DNA of 10,702 bases, from NCBI GenBank assembly GCA_013619005.1, contig JABXKY010000087.1, positions 1-10,702 of the forward strand, written 5' to 3'. Made by a program: the position numbers and the translations under genes. This DNA comes from Candidatus Bathyarchaeota archaeon (lineage in GTDB: Archaea; Thermoproteota; Bathyarchaeia; TCS64). This document shows, piece by piece, positions 1 through 7,556 of the stretch (position 1 is the first letter of the stretch; the number at the start of each line of letters is the position of its first letter). The notes under the pieces were generated by a model. That model searched no databases. It was not told the DNA's origin and saw nothing but the letters and a program-made list of their open reading frames with translations.

Positions 1-41
1 TTGATCACCTGACCGAGAAGCTCTGGTTGGCGGATGCCTAG
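1..41 (+). CDS. 3' end of an unidentified plus-strand gene (partial)
   Basis: Read from base 3, the left edge gives the open frame DHLTEKLWLADA followed by TAG at 39-41. Ten of the twelve codons end in G or C, which matches the codon habit of the clear genes here, so this is plausibly the C-terminus of a gene that begins outside the window. Its stop would overlap the stop of the minus-strand cyclophilin-like gene in the palindrome CTAG (38-41), mirroring the convergent overlap at 3245-3248. Twelve residues are too few to name a family. The competing reading is that 4-10 (AGGTGAT on the minus strand) is a ribosome-binding site for a minus-strand gene starting just off the edge; both cannot easily be true. 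Confidence 0.4.
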   Translation, partial: DHLTEKLWLADA

Positions 42-412
42 GCTGTCTCGATGGTTACCTCTTCGCCGCTTCTGATCCTCTTGAACACCTTTGGGTCTCC
101 GATGATCCTTCCGAAAACGTTCACCTCGCTGGCAGGCCTGATCTCGTCCCCCTTGCTCATGGGAGTCGGCCCAAAGAAGATGCAGAAGGCGTTACCAGGG
201 GGCCAAAACGCCAGGTCCCCCAGTTCCACTATAACCTTGGGGTTCTCAACGTCGCTCTCGACGGGGACCATGAAGTATATCTCTTCCCCCCAGGTGTTCG
301 CTCGCCCCTTTATGGGCAACGCGTCCAGTATCGCCCTCGCGGTGACCGGGTTCTCGTCTGTGATCTCGGCCTCCACTGGCCCGGTGGACTCGGTGGTTAT
401 CTTTATCCTCAT
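38..412 (-). CDS. Cyclophilin-like protein, TM1367 family
   Basis: This encodes a 124-residue cytosolic protein with no signal peptide or membrane segment. Family marks are WGEEIYF near residue 41 and the long conserved stretch around residues 67-86 (LAFWPPGNAFCIFFGPTP), followed by a short strand-rich end (VNVFGRIIGD). These match the small archaeal/bacterial cyclophilin-like beta-barrel family typified by Thermotoga TM1367, whose members are also about 124 residues. The family resembles peptidyl-prolyl isomerases in fold, but catalytic activity is not established, so no reaction is claimed. The ATG at 410-412 is chosen because it gives the family's usual length and has AGGAT just upstream; an in-frame TTG at 431-433 would add seven residues. 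It is divergent from the large permease at 465 and separated from it by about 52 nt. Confidence 0.85.
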   Translation of the reverse strand: MRIKITTESTGPVEAEITDENPVTARAILDALPIKGRANTWGEEIYFMVPVESDVENPKVIVELGDLAFWPPGNAFCIFFGPTPMSKGDEIRPASEVNVFGRIIGDPKVFKRIRSGEEVTIETA

Positions 413-430
413 GTTTGAATCCTGTTTTTT

Positions 431-447
431 CAAGCTTAAGTTTTTTA
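431..447. promoter_or_regulatory. Candidate shared TATA region between divergent genes
   Basis: The 52-nt gap between the cyclophilin-like gene and the plus-strand permease contains overlapping palindromes AAGCTT (432-437) and CTTAAG (435-440), flanked by T6 runs at 425-430 and 441-446. The CTTAAG centre lies about 25 nt from the minus-strand ATG (412) and about 27 nt from the plus-strand GTG (465). That is TATA-box distance for nearly leaderless archaeal transcripts in both directions. On the minus strand an A-rich stretch (GTAAAAAA) sits upstream, resembling a BRE; on the plus strand the upstream side is T-rich and less convincing. CTTAAG is not a canonical TATA sequence, so this is a candidate only. 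Confidence 0.35.
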
Positions 448-464
448 CTAAGGTAGGTAATCAT

Positions 465-3248
465 GTGTTTATCAAGATGAGGCGCAACGGATTCAGACAT
501 TATACTTTACTTATCCTTACTTCCATCGTCATCATTTTTCTCGGGATTGGGGTAGCCCATGCGGATATCGATGGTGTTGTATTGGACCCGGAGGGCCAGC
601 CCGTGGAAATGGTCAACGTCACTTTCTTCCGGAATTTCCTAAGGATCGGCGTGGTGTCCACCGATGCTTCTGGTTTATTCTCGATGGAACTCGATGAAGG
701 CTATTATGTTTGTCAGGTGTACGCTGGCACGGATTTCCTCCCCTCCATATTCAGGGTGAATGGGAGCGTCTCGGGGAAACTCGTGTCCCTTCAGCCTGGC
801 GCTTACATTGATCTCAAGGGCGATCTTCAGTATATTGACTCGGTTGCACTGCCGCTTCACGTGGAGATATCCGTGAAGGATTCAAATGGGGATGTCGTTA
901 ATTCGACTGGATTTCCCCTCGTGTTCGGGTCAAATCACCTAGGCATTGAGAAGATCACCGCGATACCTTTGAATTCGGTCCCGATTCCCGCTGATCAATC
1001 ATTAACGATTTCCATCAATAGCAGCTACCTGATCGACACCCGAATCGGTACCCGTGGTCTGGTTTTCGAGGTCGGACCTACCGGTTCCGGTGAATCACAT
1101 ATTGTTGACCTCAGATATTACACGCTACTCACCAGTGAGCGTATTTCATGGAGTTCTCAAAAAGTCCTCGAATCGAGGCTGGCTGAGATGAAGGAATACG
1201 GTTTCTACCTAGCCAGGCAGGAGTCTGCGCTGGAAACGGGGGTCAGGCACACAGATGACGCTCAGAGCTATTACGATGACGAGGAGTACGCGAAGAGCTT
1301 CGACTCCCTGAAGCGAGGATACATTCTTTTTGTGCATGCAAACGCCGAGCTGGATGCCATGTACCGGGAAGCAAGTTTCTCGGTTTTTGTTCTCATGGGC
1401 TTCCTCGCAGTGAGTTCGTTTATTCTGGGTTATCTTGTCACCGATGAGCCCATTCAAAGGGTTATAGTTGACGTGGTAGTGTACACTATCAGCCTCACGT
1501 TTTTCTACTTCACCTATCCCGGCAGCAGGACGATCCCCATTAACACGTTTGCTTTTGTTGCTGTAGAGTTTCTAGTCGGTTTCAATGTTATAGGCAGGTT
1601 TTTCCCGAATATTTTCAGGATCGGTTCAAGCGATGGTCGGGTACACACGAGGAACCTTGTGGCTCCTATATTCAACCTCGCCAAGAGGAGCCTGCGCAGG
1701 AGAAAACTCAGGTTCCTTCTCACATTGGTCTCGCTGACCCTCCTGGTCCTGAGTTTCGTTACCCTGACAAGCTTCTCAGAAGGCTATGGGATTATATCCG
1801 GGAGCACCCAGCCAAAGTCATCATGGAATGGTGTGTTTATCCGGGACGGTGCATGGTCCACTTATGACCCGACGCTCCTGTCATATGACTCTCCTGAGCA
1901 GGAGTGGTTGCAGAACCAGGCCGAGGTGCAGTCAATATACGTCAAGGCAGAGAACGTGCCGCTCCAGCGTCCAATATTTACCGTGAACGGGACGCAGGTC
2001 TACGGGATAATTGGAGGCACAGAGAACGAGTTCGATAACATTGGACTGGGATCAATGCTTGTCTCCGGGGCTCTGCCCGTCGATGGTGTACTGATAAGCG
2101 CGACATTCAGTGAGGAATCGGGTATCCAGCTTGGAGATGATGTAACCTATGGAAGCCTATCCCTTCCCGTTGATGGAATCTTGGATGACTCGGCGTTTTC
2201 CAGGCTAAGGGACCTCGATGGAACGCCTTACCTGAGTGAGAAATGGGTAAACATAGGCCCCGAGGGCGAGGCGCCTGTCTGGGCCCTACAGGATGTTGAA
2301 ACCTATGAACAGATGGTTGTCAGCCTCGACACCGTCTCAGGGTTCTCCATGGTTGACGTGCGGCGGATCGGGTTCTCTCTCGAGTCGTCCTTTAGTGAGG
2401 ACGAGTTCGCGGAGAGGCTCGCCCTTGAAAGAGGATACTTGGCTTATTCATCCACGGATGAGAGCTTCTCGTTTTACAGGCTCGGTAACTACTTCGAGGG
2501 AAAAGGCGCTAGCCTGTTTATCCCCTGGGTGATCGTGGTCCTCAACGTGGTTGTCACCATGCTTAACACCATGTTTGAGCGAAGAAAGGAGATCGAGATA
2601 CTCAGCTCGGTTGGGTTAAACCCCGCTCAGGTCTCCGCTATTTTCGTCGCCGAGGCAACCATCACGGGGTTCATCGCCGGTGGTCTGGGCTACCTGGCTG
2701 GCCTTGGGGTCTACAAGGGGCTTGCGTACCTGAACATCGGCTTACAGGTCCACCAGAAGGTCTCAGCCGTTTGGAGCCTTGCAAGCATCGGGTTAGCCAT
2801 CTCCGCCGTATTAACCGGCGCCTACGCTGCCCTCCGCAACAGCACGGTGATTACGCCGAGCCTCATGAGACGGTGGCGGATCGACCGGTCCAGTGGCGGG
2901 TTCGACAAGCCTTGGAAGTTGAGGATACCCGTCATACTTGAGCCCGAGGAGGTTGACCTCTATCTTGAGTTCATGGAGGAACGGCTACAGCGGTTGACAA
3001 GTCACCATACTGAGATGACTTCGAGAATCAAATTCTACAAGGATGAGAGGCGGATCACCTTCATCTACAGGTCAGTGCAGGCCTCAACAGGTACCCTGTA
3101 CACAAAAAACGAGGTAAAAATCATTAAAATCGATGAATCAGAGTGCACCGTGGAGATGGAAAGTATGGGTGACCCTGACTATGTTCACGTTGTGGGCTCA
3201 ATTGTCAGAAGAATAACTATGGATTATACCTCGATGAAGAGTGATTAG
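465..3248 (+). CDS. Large FtsX/MacB-like ABC permease with N-terminal beta ectodomain and C-terminal cytosolic domain
   Basis: A 927-residue membrane protein. In order: signal peptide (about 13-33, cleavage after AHA); carboxypeptidase-regulatory-like beta domain (34-105, GVVLDPEGQPVEMVNV ... DASGLFSMEL ... GYYVCQVYAG); a second beta-rich part (to about 215); a helical stalk (220-300); three membrane helices (about 305-325, 332-350, 360-378); a basic KRSLRRRKLR segment; helix 415-437; a MacB-like ectodomain (438-679); three core helices (681-702 ending in FERRKE, 722-750, 767-790); and a cytosolic domain from 805 to the end. Charges fit positive-inside topology with both soluble N-terminal domains outside. 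The usual permease ending ([12 protein letters not shown]) is replaced by ITPSLMRRW. It is a paralogue of the 4573-7515 gene and probably uses the ATPase and small permease encoded opposite it. The GTG at 465 is chosen because AGGTAAT (455-461) lies just upstream; an ATG at 477 would be four residues shorter. The same frame stays open back to base 51, but that part is antisense to the cyclophilin-like gene. The substrate is unknown. Confidence 0.85.
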   Translation: MFIKMRRNGFRHYTLLILTSIVIIFLGIGVAHADIDGVVLDPEGQPVEMVNVTFFRNFLRIGVVSTDASGLFSMELDEGYYVCQVYAGTDFLPSIFRVNGSVSGKLVSLQPGAYIDLKGDLQYIDSVALPLHVEISVKDSNGDVVNSTGFPLVFGSNHLGIEKITAIPLNSVPIPADQSLTISINSSYLIDTRIGTRGLVFEVGPTGSGESHIVDLRYYTLLTSERISWSSQKVLESRLAEMKEYGFYLARQESALETGVRHTDDAQSYYDDEEYAKSFDSLKRGYILFVHANAELDAMYREASFSVFVLMGFLAVSSFILGYLVTDEPIQRVIVDVVVYTISLTFFYFTYPGSRTIPINTFAFVAVEFLVGFNVIGRFFPNIFRIGSSDGRVHTRNLVAPIFNLAKRSLRRRKLRFLLTLVSLTLLVLSFVTLTSFSEGYGIISGSTQPKSSWNGVFIRDGAWSTYDPTLLSYDSPEQEWLQNQAEVQSIYVKAENVPLQRPIFTVNGTQVYGIIGGTENEFDNIGLGSMLVSGALPVDGVLISATFSEESGIQLGDDVTYGSLSLPVDGILDDSAFSRLRDLDGTPYLSEKWVNIGPEGEAPVWALQDVETYEQMVVSLDTVSGFSMVDVRRIGFSLESSFSEDEFAERLALERGYLAYSSTDESFSFYRLGNYFEGKGASLFIPWVIVVLNVVVTMLNTMFERRKEIEILSSVGLNPAQVSAIFVAEATITGFIAGGLGYLAGLGVYKGLAYLNIGLQVHQKVSAVWSLASIGLAISAVLTGAYAALRNSTVITPSLMRRWRIDRSSGGFDKPWKLRIPVILEPEEVDLYLEFMEERLQRLTSHHTEMTSRIKFYKDERRITFIYRSVQASTGTLYTKNEVKIIKIDESECTVEMESMGDPDYVHVVGSIVRRITMDYTSMKSD

Positions 3249-3937
3249 CTCCTCTCGATCTTCTCCACCTGTCCGTCCCTCATCCAGACAATCCTGTCAC
3301 TTGCCCTAATCATCTTGAGGTCATGCGTCGCAGCAACCAAGGTCAATCCCTGAGACTTGTTGAGGCCGTGCAGAAGATCAATAATCTCCATACCCGTGTT
3401 CAGGTCAAGGTTTCCCGTCGGCTCGTCCGCAAGGATGATGGCGGGGTCGTTGGCAAGGGCCCGCGCTATAGCTACCCTCTGCTGCTGACCCGCCGAGAGC
3501 TCACCGGGCCTGTGGTGGACACGGTCCTTGAGACCAACCATCTCAAGCAACTTTTCCGCCTTCTTGTACCCCTCATCGTTGGACGTACCCGCGAAAACCG
3601 TTGGCAACGCAACGTTCTCCAGCGCCGTCAAGACCTGTATCAGGTTAAAGCTCTGGAAAATGTAACCGATCTTCCTGCACCTCAGCCAAGCAAGCTCATA
3701 CGCATCCAGCTGGCTGATGTCAACCCCGTCAATGAACACGTTCCCGTCCGTCGGCTTGTCCAGACCACCAATAAGGTTGAATAACGTGGTCTTACCGGAG
3801 CCGCTTGGCCCGACGATGCTGATGTACTCGCCCCTCCCGATGTTGAGGTCGACCCCGTCAAGTGCCTTAACCGTCTCGTCGCCCATCTGGTAATGTCTTA
3901 GGATATTCCGTAACTCAATCACTGTATCATAGCTCAT
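3245..3937 (-). CDS. ABC transporter ATPase, MacB/LolD/FtsE-type
   Basis: A 230-residue cytosolic nucleotide-binding subunit with every catalytic motif present: Walker A GPSGSGKT (43-50), Q-loop Gln95 (IFQSFNL), signature LSAGQQQR (147-154, with Ala in place of the commoner second Gly), Walker B IILADE (167-172), D-loop GNLD, and switch His205 (ATHD). Length and the pattern DEPTGNLD belong to the MacB/LolD/FtsE group, which drives FtsX-like permeases and often works on periplasmic or extracellular processes rather than pumping a small solute. It is the last gene of a minus-strand operon. Its ATG overlaps the small permease's end by 11 nt and is preceded by GGTGGAGG (3947-3954), nine bases from the start. 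Its stop overlaps the stop of the plus-strand permease. It is the only ATPase in the window, so it probably serves both large permeases (inference). Confidence 0.95.
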   Translation of the reverse strand: MSYDTVIELRNILRHYQMGDETVKALDGVDLNIGRGEYISIVGPSGSGKTTLFNLIGGLDKPTDGNVFIDGVDISQLDAYELAWLRCRKIGYIFQSFNLIQVLTALENVALPTVFAGTSNDEGYKKAEKLLEMVGLKDRVHHRPGELSAGQQQRVAIARALANDPAIILADEPTGNLDLNTGMEIIDLLHGLNKSQGLTLVAATHDLKMIRASDRIVWMRDGQVEKIERS

Positions 3938-4532
3938 ATCTTAACGCCTCCACCGGGGGCAGTTTGCTCGCCCTCCACGCCGGGTACATTGATGCCACGA
4001 CGCTGAGGATAATACTCAACGCTGTTGTCCCAACTAAGTAAACAACCAGGTCAAGAGACCCGACCTTGAAAATAATATCAAATCCAGTTGTGAACCCCAC
4101 CGATGCCAGTGCAGCCAGGACGCCTAGAGTATAACCGATGAGTCCTCCCGCGGTTCCCTGTATCACTGCCTCCACAAGGAACAGCATCACAATGTGCTGG
4201 TCTAAGGCACCTATGCATTTCATAGTGCCGATCTCCCTGGTCCGTTCGTAGACAGCGATCAGCATCGCGTTTGTGATCCCGACCACGGATACTATCAGGG
4301 CAACCGCCACGAGCCAGTACTGGTAAGCGTCCACTCCTAGAGAGCCTCCCTCAATTGCGGAGTATGTCTGATAGAATATGTCTGCAAACGCAAGGCTTGT
4401 GAGGAAGCTGTTGGCTAGCGCAATAGACGCCACGTTGATGGCCGTCCTCTGGAAGCGGCGGCGGATGTATCCTATTCCCAGCCTGTACGCGTCCATTATC
4501 GAGAAATGGACCATTTTGGTCTCGCCGCTCAT
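3927..4532 (-). CDS. Minimal FtsX/MacB-like ABC permease lacking the ectodomain
   Basis: A 201-residue membrane protein containing the four helices of a MacB-type permease (about 31-55, 70-92, 115-145, 160-185). The core signatures are intact: VGITNAMLIAVYERTREIGTMKCIGA after helix 2 and [19 protein letters not shown] at the C-terminus, the normal ending of this family. What is missing is the large periplasmic or extracellular domain that normally sits between helices 1 and 2; here fewer than 20 residues connect them, against roughly 200 in MacB or LolC/E. The protein is therefore about half the usual length without being obviously broken. It lies 40 nt downstream of the large permease and overlaps the ATPase gene by 11 nt, so a heterodimer of small and large permease with the ATPase is likely. 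AGGGGGA (4544-4550) is the probable ribosome-binding site. Confidence 0.9.
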   Translation of the reverse strand: MSGETKMVHFSIMDAYRLGIGYIRRRFQRTAINVASIALANSFLTSLAFADIFYQTYSAIEGGSLGVDAYQYWLVAVALIVSVVGITNAMLIAVYERTREIGTMKCIGALDQHIVMLFLVEAVIQGTAGGLIGYTLGVLAALASVGFTTGFDIIFKVGSLDLVVYLVGTTALSIILSVVASMYPAWRASKLPPVEALRYEL

Positions 4533-4543
4533 AACGGTTGAAG

Positions 4544-4550
4544 TCCCCCT
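4544..4550 (-). promoter_or_regulatory. Ribosome-binding site of the small permease
   Basis: AGGGGGA on the minus strand lies 11 nt from the ATG at 4530-4532 in the 40-nt gap after the large permease. The spacing is slightly long. Its presence, together with the lack of any TATA-like sequence in the gap, supports translation from a shared operon transcript. Confidence 0.45.
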
Positions 4551-4572
4551 TTGAAAGTTAAAGACGTTTCCA

Positions 4573-7515
4573 CTACTGACCCTCCCGTTTCATACTCCAA
4601 TCCAGACAGACCCTTCTCATGAAGCCACCTGATTTCTTGATGCTTTCAAAATCACCTTCTAAGAACAGGGTTGTAGAGTATGTACCGTCAGCTATTGGTT
4701 CTATCACCACTCGGTTCTTGGTGTAGAGGCTTGATATCCCTCCGTTTGTCGACTTGTAGATGAACGAAAACACCCGGGTGTCGTCTTCAACGGTTTTCTT
4801 TAGTATACTTACCATCATCTCCCGTCCCTTCATACCCTCTCTCAGTTTTTCCTCGATGAAATTCGTGTACTCATCGAGTTCCTCCGGGAATGCATGTATG
4901 GGCAACTCGATCCGCGTTTCTATCTCGCTGTCACCCAGTGTCGCTACTTTCCATCTGCGCATAAGACTAGGTGTAATCGAAACGCTGTTCCTCAAAGCAA
5001 CCATTCCACCAATTAAAACCGCGGCGAGGCTGATACCGATAGCACCAAGGCTCCAAACGGCTGAAACCTTCTGTTTTACCTGCAACGCTGGGGTCACAAG
5101 GTAGATGAACTTGTACGCCCCGAGGCCCACAAGGTATCCAAGGCACCCGCCCAGTATACCCGTTACAGCGGCCTCCGCCAGGAATATTGCCGAGATATGA
5201 CGCGGGTTCATCCCAATGCTTGAGAATATCATAACCTCCTTGCGTCTCTCGAAGTACGCGTTCATCATGGTGACGATGACGTTCAGGACCACTATCACCC
5301 AGGGAATAATGATTGGCAGTCCCTTCCCCCCAAAGTACCCGGTTAACTGGGCAAGGTATACCCCGGTATCCGTGGAGGCCCAGACCCTGAATCCTCTGTT
5401 TAACGCAGTCGTTCTAGCGTACTCCAGGGCATCGACATCTGGTTCCAGCATTAGGTTGAGCCTGGTCAGCATCAGCCAGGTCATATTTACGGTTGTCCCG
5501 AGGTTTGTTATCACAACCTCATCGGGGCTACATGGAGCGACAGCCTCTATGATGAAATCAGGGCCATCGGCCTCTATCCTCTCTTTCTCAATAATCTTTC
5601 TGGGAAGGATTGTGTCCCCATCTATGTCCGTCAGTTCTTCCAGTATCGCGTCATCGAGTAAGGCTACTACAGTGAGTTCATGAGTCCTTTCATGTGCCCT
5701 AAATGCAAACGTATCACCCAATGAAACGCCGAGCCTCTCAGCCAATCCCAGAGACACCATCGCCTCGCCTACTCCATCTCCCATGTACTCTCCCTCTGCA
5801 ACCGCTGAGTCCAGCTGGTTTACTTCGGCCTCGTGTCGGGGGTTTACTGAGAGTATTCCGAAGACTGTGGTTCTGTTGATGAAACCCACTGGACTATAGC
5901 CTTCCCTATATTCTCTCTGCGGCTGATTCTCGTACCTAGGTATTACCTCGTTTACCGCGGTAGCCTCACTGAACCATCTGACGAGCTCAAAATCCAGTGG
6001 AAGAGGACCTGACACACCTATCCCTCCACTTGAAGGCGCGGTACCTATAGTTGGCGGTGGGTCCGGCGTCCTTATCATGACGCCATCTTTATCGATGGGG
6101 GCGCCTGATTTCTCCAGGCTCAAACCGAACCCTGACGTGAAGCTTGTTAAACTGATAAAGCTGGCAACTAGCAGAATCACGCTTGTAAGCGTGAGCAGGA
6201 ACCTGAGTCTTCTCCTCCTCAAGCTCCTCTTGGATATGCTGAGTATGGGTACCACCATGTGCTGGATGCTTGCGTTCGTCGTCTCGGGCCCTCTCTGCAG
6301 AATTTTTGGTCCAATAACTCCCGCAAGGGTCACGAAAACAAGCGAGTACGCTCCCATCCGCATGATATCAAACGGCTTAGTTATCTGAGCCCCCGGGTGC
6401 AGCCCGTAAAGAACGGCTAACAGGATGATGAAGACGACTCCGCTGATCGTTGTCTTCCTCACGGTGTCATCATAGAGTAGAGTCGCCATGACCTGGGAGG
6501 TTAGTGCTATGAAGACAATGAGAATGAACACGGATCTCTCCGCGTCCCCCAGCATCGAGGTAACCGAGTTCTCAAGATCTGTGAGAATCACGTAGGCCTC
6601 CCTCAAGGACGTGAAAGCCTCATCAAAGCCGCCGGAATCCATGCGAGATTGAGCCGCCGATGTGAGGGACTCGGCGTTACCAAGCTTCTGCCTCTCCACC
6701 GCGAGGAAAAACCCCTGCTCCTCCTTGTCAAGTATCAAACCGGTGAGGCCCGTCGTCTTGTTGTAGATCTTGTCAAAGCTCTGGGGAAGAATCCTATCGC
6801 GAAGGTCAACTGACATCACCTCGCCCTGGGACAGCCCTCCTTCAACGTAATCATCTATGATAATAGTCTCTGTTAGCTTGTCGCTGCCTTTCTCTACGTA
6901 AGCCGTGACTTTGATCACAAAGTCCTGTCCCGCGGGCACGTATGTTTCTCCACTGGGTTTGTTGAGGTACGTCGAGACCGTTGAGCTTCCTGAACCGTAG
7001 TGAAGATTGAAGCTGCCATAGTCTATATGGTCCTGCCCGTTAGGCTCTAGGACCCTTATTGTGACCTCGGGGATAGCAGAGGTCTCGATGAAGAAATCCT
7101 GCCCCTCCAGACTCACGGTCGCCGATCTCCACAGCCTGATTGTCTCCTCCTCAGGCTCTTCACCGGGGGTGTGGTAAACTCCGTACGGGACGTAATCGGT
7201 CTCGCCGTCGGTCTCGTGGGACACAAATATCAGGTATCCCCTGTCCTGTATCATGTCCAGCTGGAACCTTCCATCGTCGTCTGTGGTGGTCCCGCTGGCG
7301 CTGTACCACCTCGAGGAGTAGCGTCTGTAGAACCTCCTGTAGTATACGGTGACCTTTGCGTCAGGTATTGGTTCCCCTGACTCGTCGTCGACGACGTACC
7401 CCAGGTACTCGGGATCACCGAAGGCGTATTCGCTCGCTCCAAATTGAGAGACGAAGATGAAAGACAGTAGCAGCAAAAGCCAGTACTTGTACTTCATCCC
7501 CAGAAAACGAGCCAT
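4573..7515 (-). CDS. Large FtsX/MacB-like ABC permease, paralogue of the 465-3248 gene
   Basis: A 980-residue membrane protein with the same plan as its paralogue. In order: signal peptide (about 8-28); carboxypeptidase-regulatory-like beta domain (36-130, with a Tyr/Arg-rich YYRRFYRRYSSRWYS insertion); a second beta part (135-240); a helical stalk (245-325); three helices (about 327-347, 355-372, 386-404); basic KRSLRRRRLR (429-438); helix 437-459; a MacB-like ectodomain (460-733); core helices (734-752 followed by FERRKE, 774-802, 818-842); SITPSLMRRW (846-855); and a cytosolic domain to the end. The core from GYFGGKG to LMRRW is about 60% identical by eye to the paralogue, while the ectodomains align poorly. 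It is the first gene of the operon with the small permease and ATPase. The ATG at 7513-7515 has no ribosome-binding site but a TATA-like box about 26 nt upstream, suggesting a leaderless transcript; ATG 7495-7497 is an alternative. The substrate is unknown. Confidence 0.88.
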   Translation of the reverse strand: MARFLGMKYKYWLLLLLSFIFVSQFGASEYAFGDPEYLGYVVDDESGEPIPDAKVTVYYRRFYRRYSSRWYSASGTTTDDDGRFQLDMIQDRGYLIFVSHETDGETDYVPYGVYHTPGEEPEEETIRLWRSATVSLEGQDFFIETSAIPEVTIRVLEPNGQDHIDYGSFNLHYGSGSSTVSTYLNKPSGETYVPAGQDFVIKVTAYVEKGSDKLTETIIIDDYVEGGLSQGEVMSVDLRDRILPQSFDKIYNKTTGLTGLILDKEEQGFFLAVERQKLGNAESLTSAAQSRMDSGGFDEAFTSLREAYVILTDLENSVTSMLGDAERSVFILIVFIALTSQVMATLLYDDTVRKTTISGVVFIILLAVLYGLHPGAQITKPFDIMRMGAYSLVFVTLAGVIGPKILQRGPETTNASIQHMVVPILSISKRSLRRRRLRFLLTLTSVILLVASFISLTSFTSGFGLSLEKSGAPIDKDGVMIRTPDPPPTIGTAPSSGGIGVSGPLPLDFELVRWFSEATAVNEVIPRYENQPQREYREGYSPVGFINRTTVFGILSVNPRHEAEVNQLDSAVAEGEYMGDGVGEAMVSLGLAERLGVSLGDTFAFRAHERTHELTVVALLDDAILEELTDIDGDTILPRKIIEKERIEADGPDFIIEAVAPCSPDEVVITNLGTTVNMTWLMLTRLNLMLEPDVDALEYARTTALNRGFRVWASTDTGVYLAQLTGYFGGKGLPIIIPWVIVVLNVIVTMMNAYFERRKEVMIFSSIGMNPRHISAIFLAEAAVTGILGGCLGYLVGLGAYKFIYLVTPALQVKQKVSAVWSLGAIGISLAAVLIGGMVALRNSVSITPSLMRRWKVATLGDSEIETRIELPIHAFPEELDEYTNFIEEKLREGMKGREMMVSILKKTVEDDTRVFSFIYKSTNGGISSLYTKNRVVIEPIADGTYSTTLFLEGDFESIKKSGGFMRRVCLDWSMKREGQ

Positions 7516-7537
7516 CTAAGGAAAGATGTCCATTTAG

Positions 7538-7550
7538 GATAAAACTTTAC
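7538..7550 (-). promoter_or_regulatory. Candidate BRE/TATA promoter of the ABC operon
   Basis: On the minus strand the sequence GTAAAG directly followed by TTTTATC (7550-7538) resembles an archaeal BRE plus TATA box. Its centre is about 26 nt before the ATG of the large permease, so transcription would start at or next to the start codon. The ATG has no Shine-Dalgarno-like sequence, which agrees with a leaderless message. The box begins only a few bases after the stop of the upstream zinc-binding gene. Confidence 0.45.
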
Positions 7551-7556
7551 CGAGGG

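Noticed and set aside
51..464. Upstream extension of the large plus-strand permease
   Set aside because: The frame is open, but it is antisense to the well-supported cyclophilin-like gene and would place about 140 unrelated residues before a clear signal peptide.
3323..3784. Plus-strand 153-residue frame opposite the ATPase
   Set aside because: It is fully antisense to an ATPase with all motifs, and its translation shows no domain or plausible start signal.
5216..5683. Plus-strand 155-residue frame opposite the large permease
   Set aside because: It is Ser/Thr-rich low-complexity translation typical of the reverse of a membrane protein; a shadow frame.
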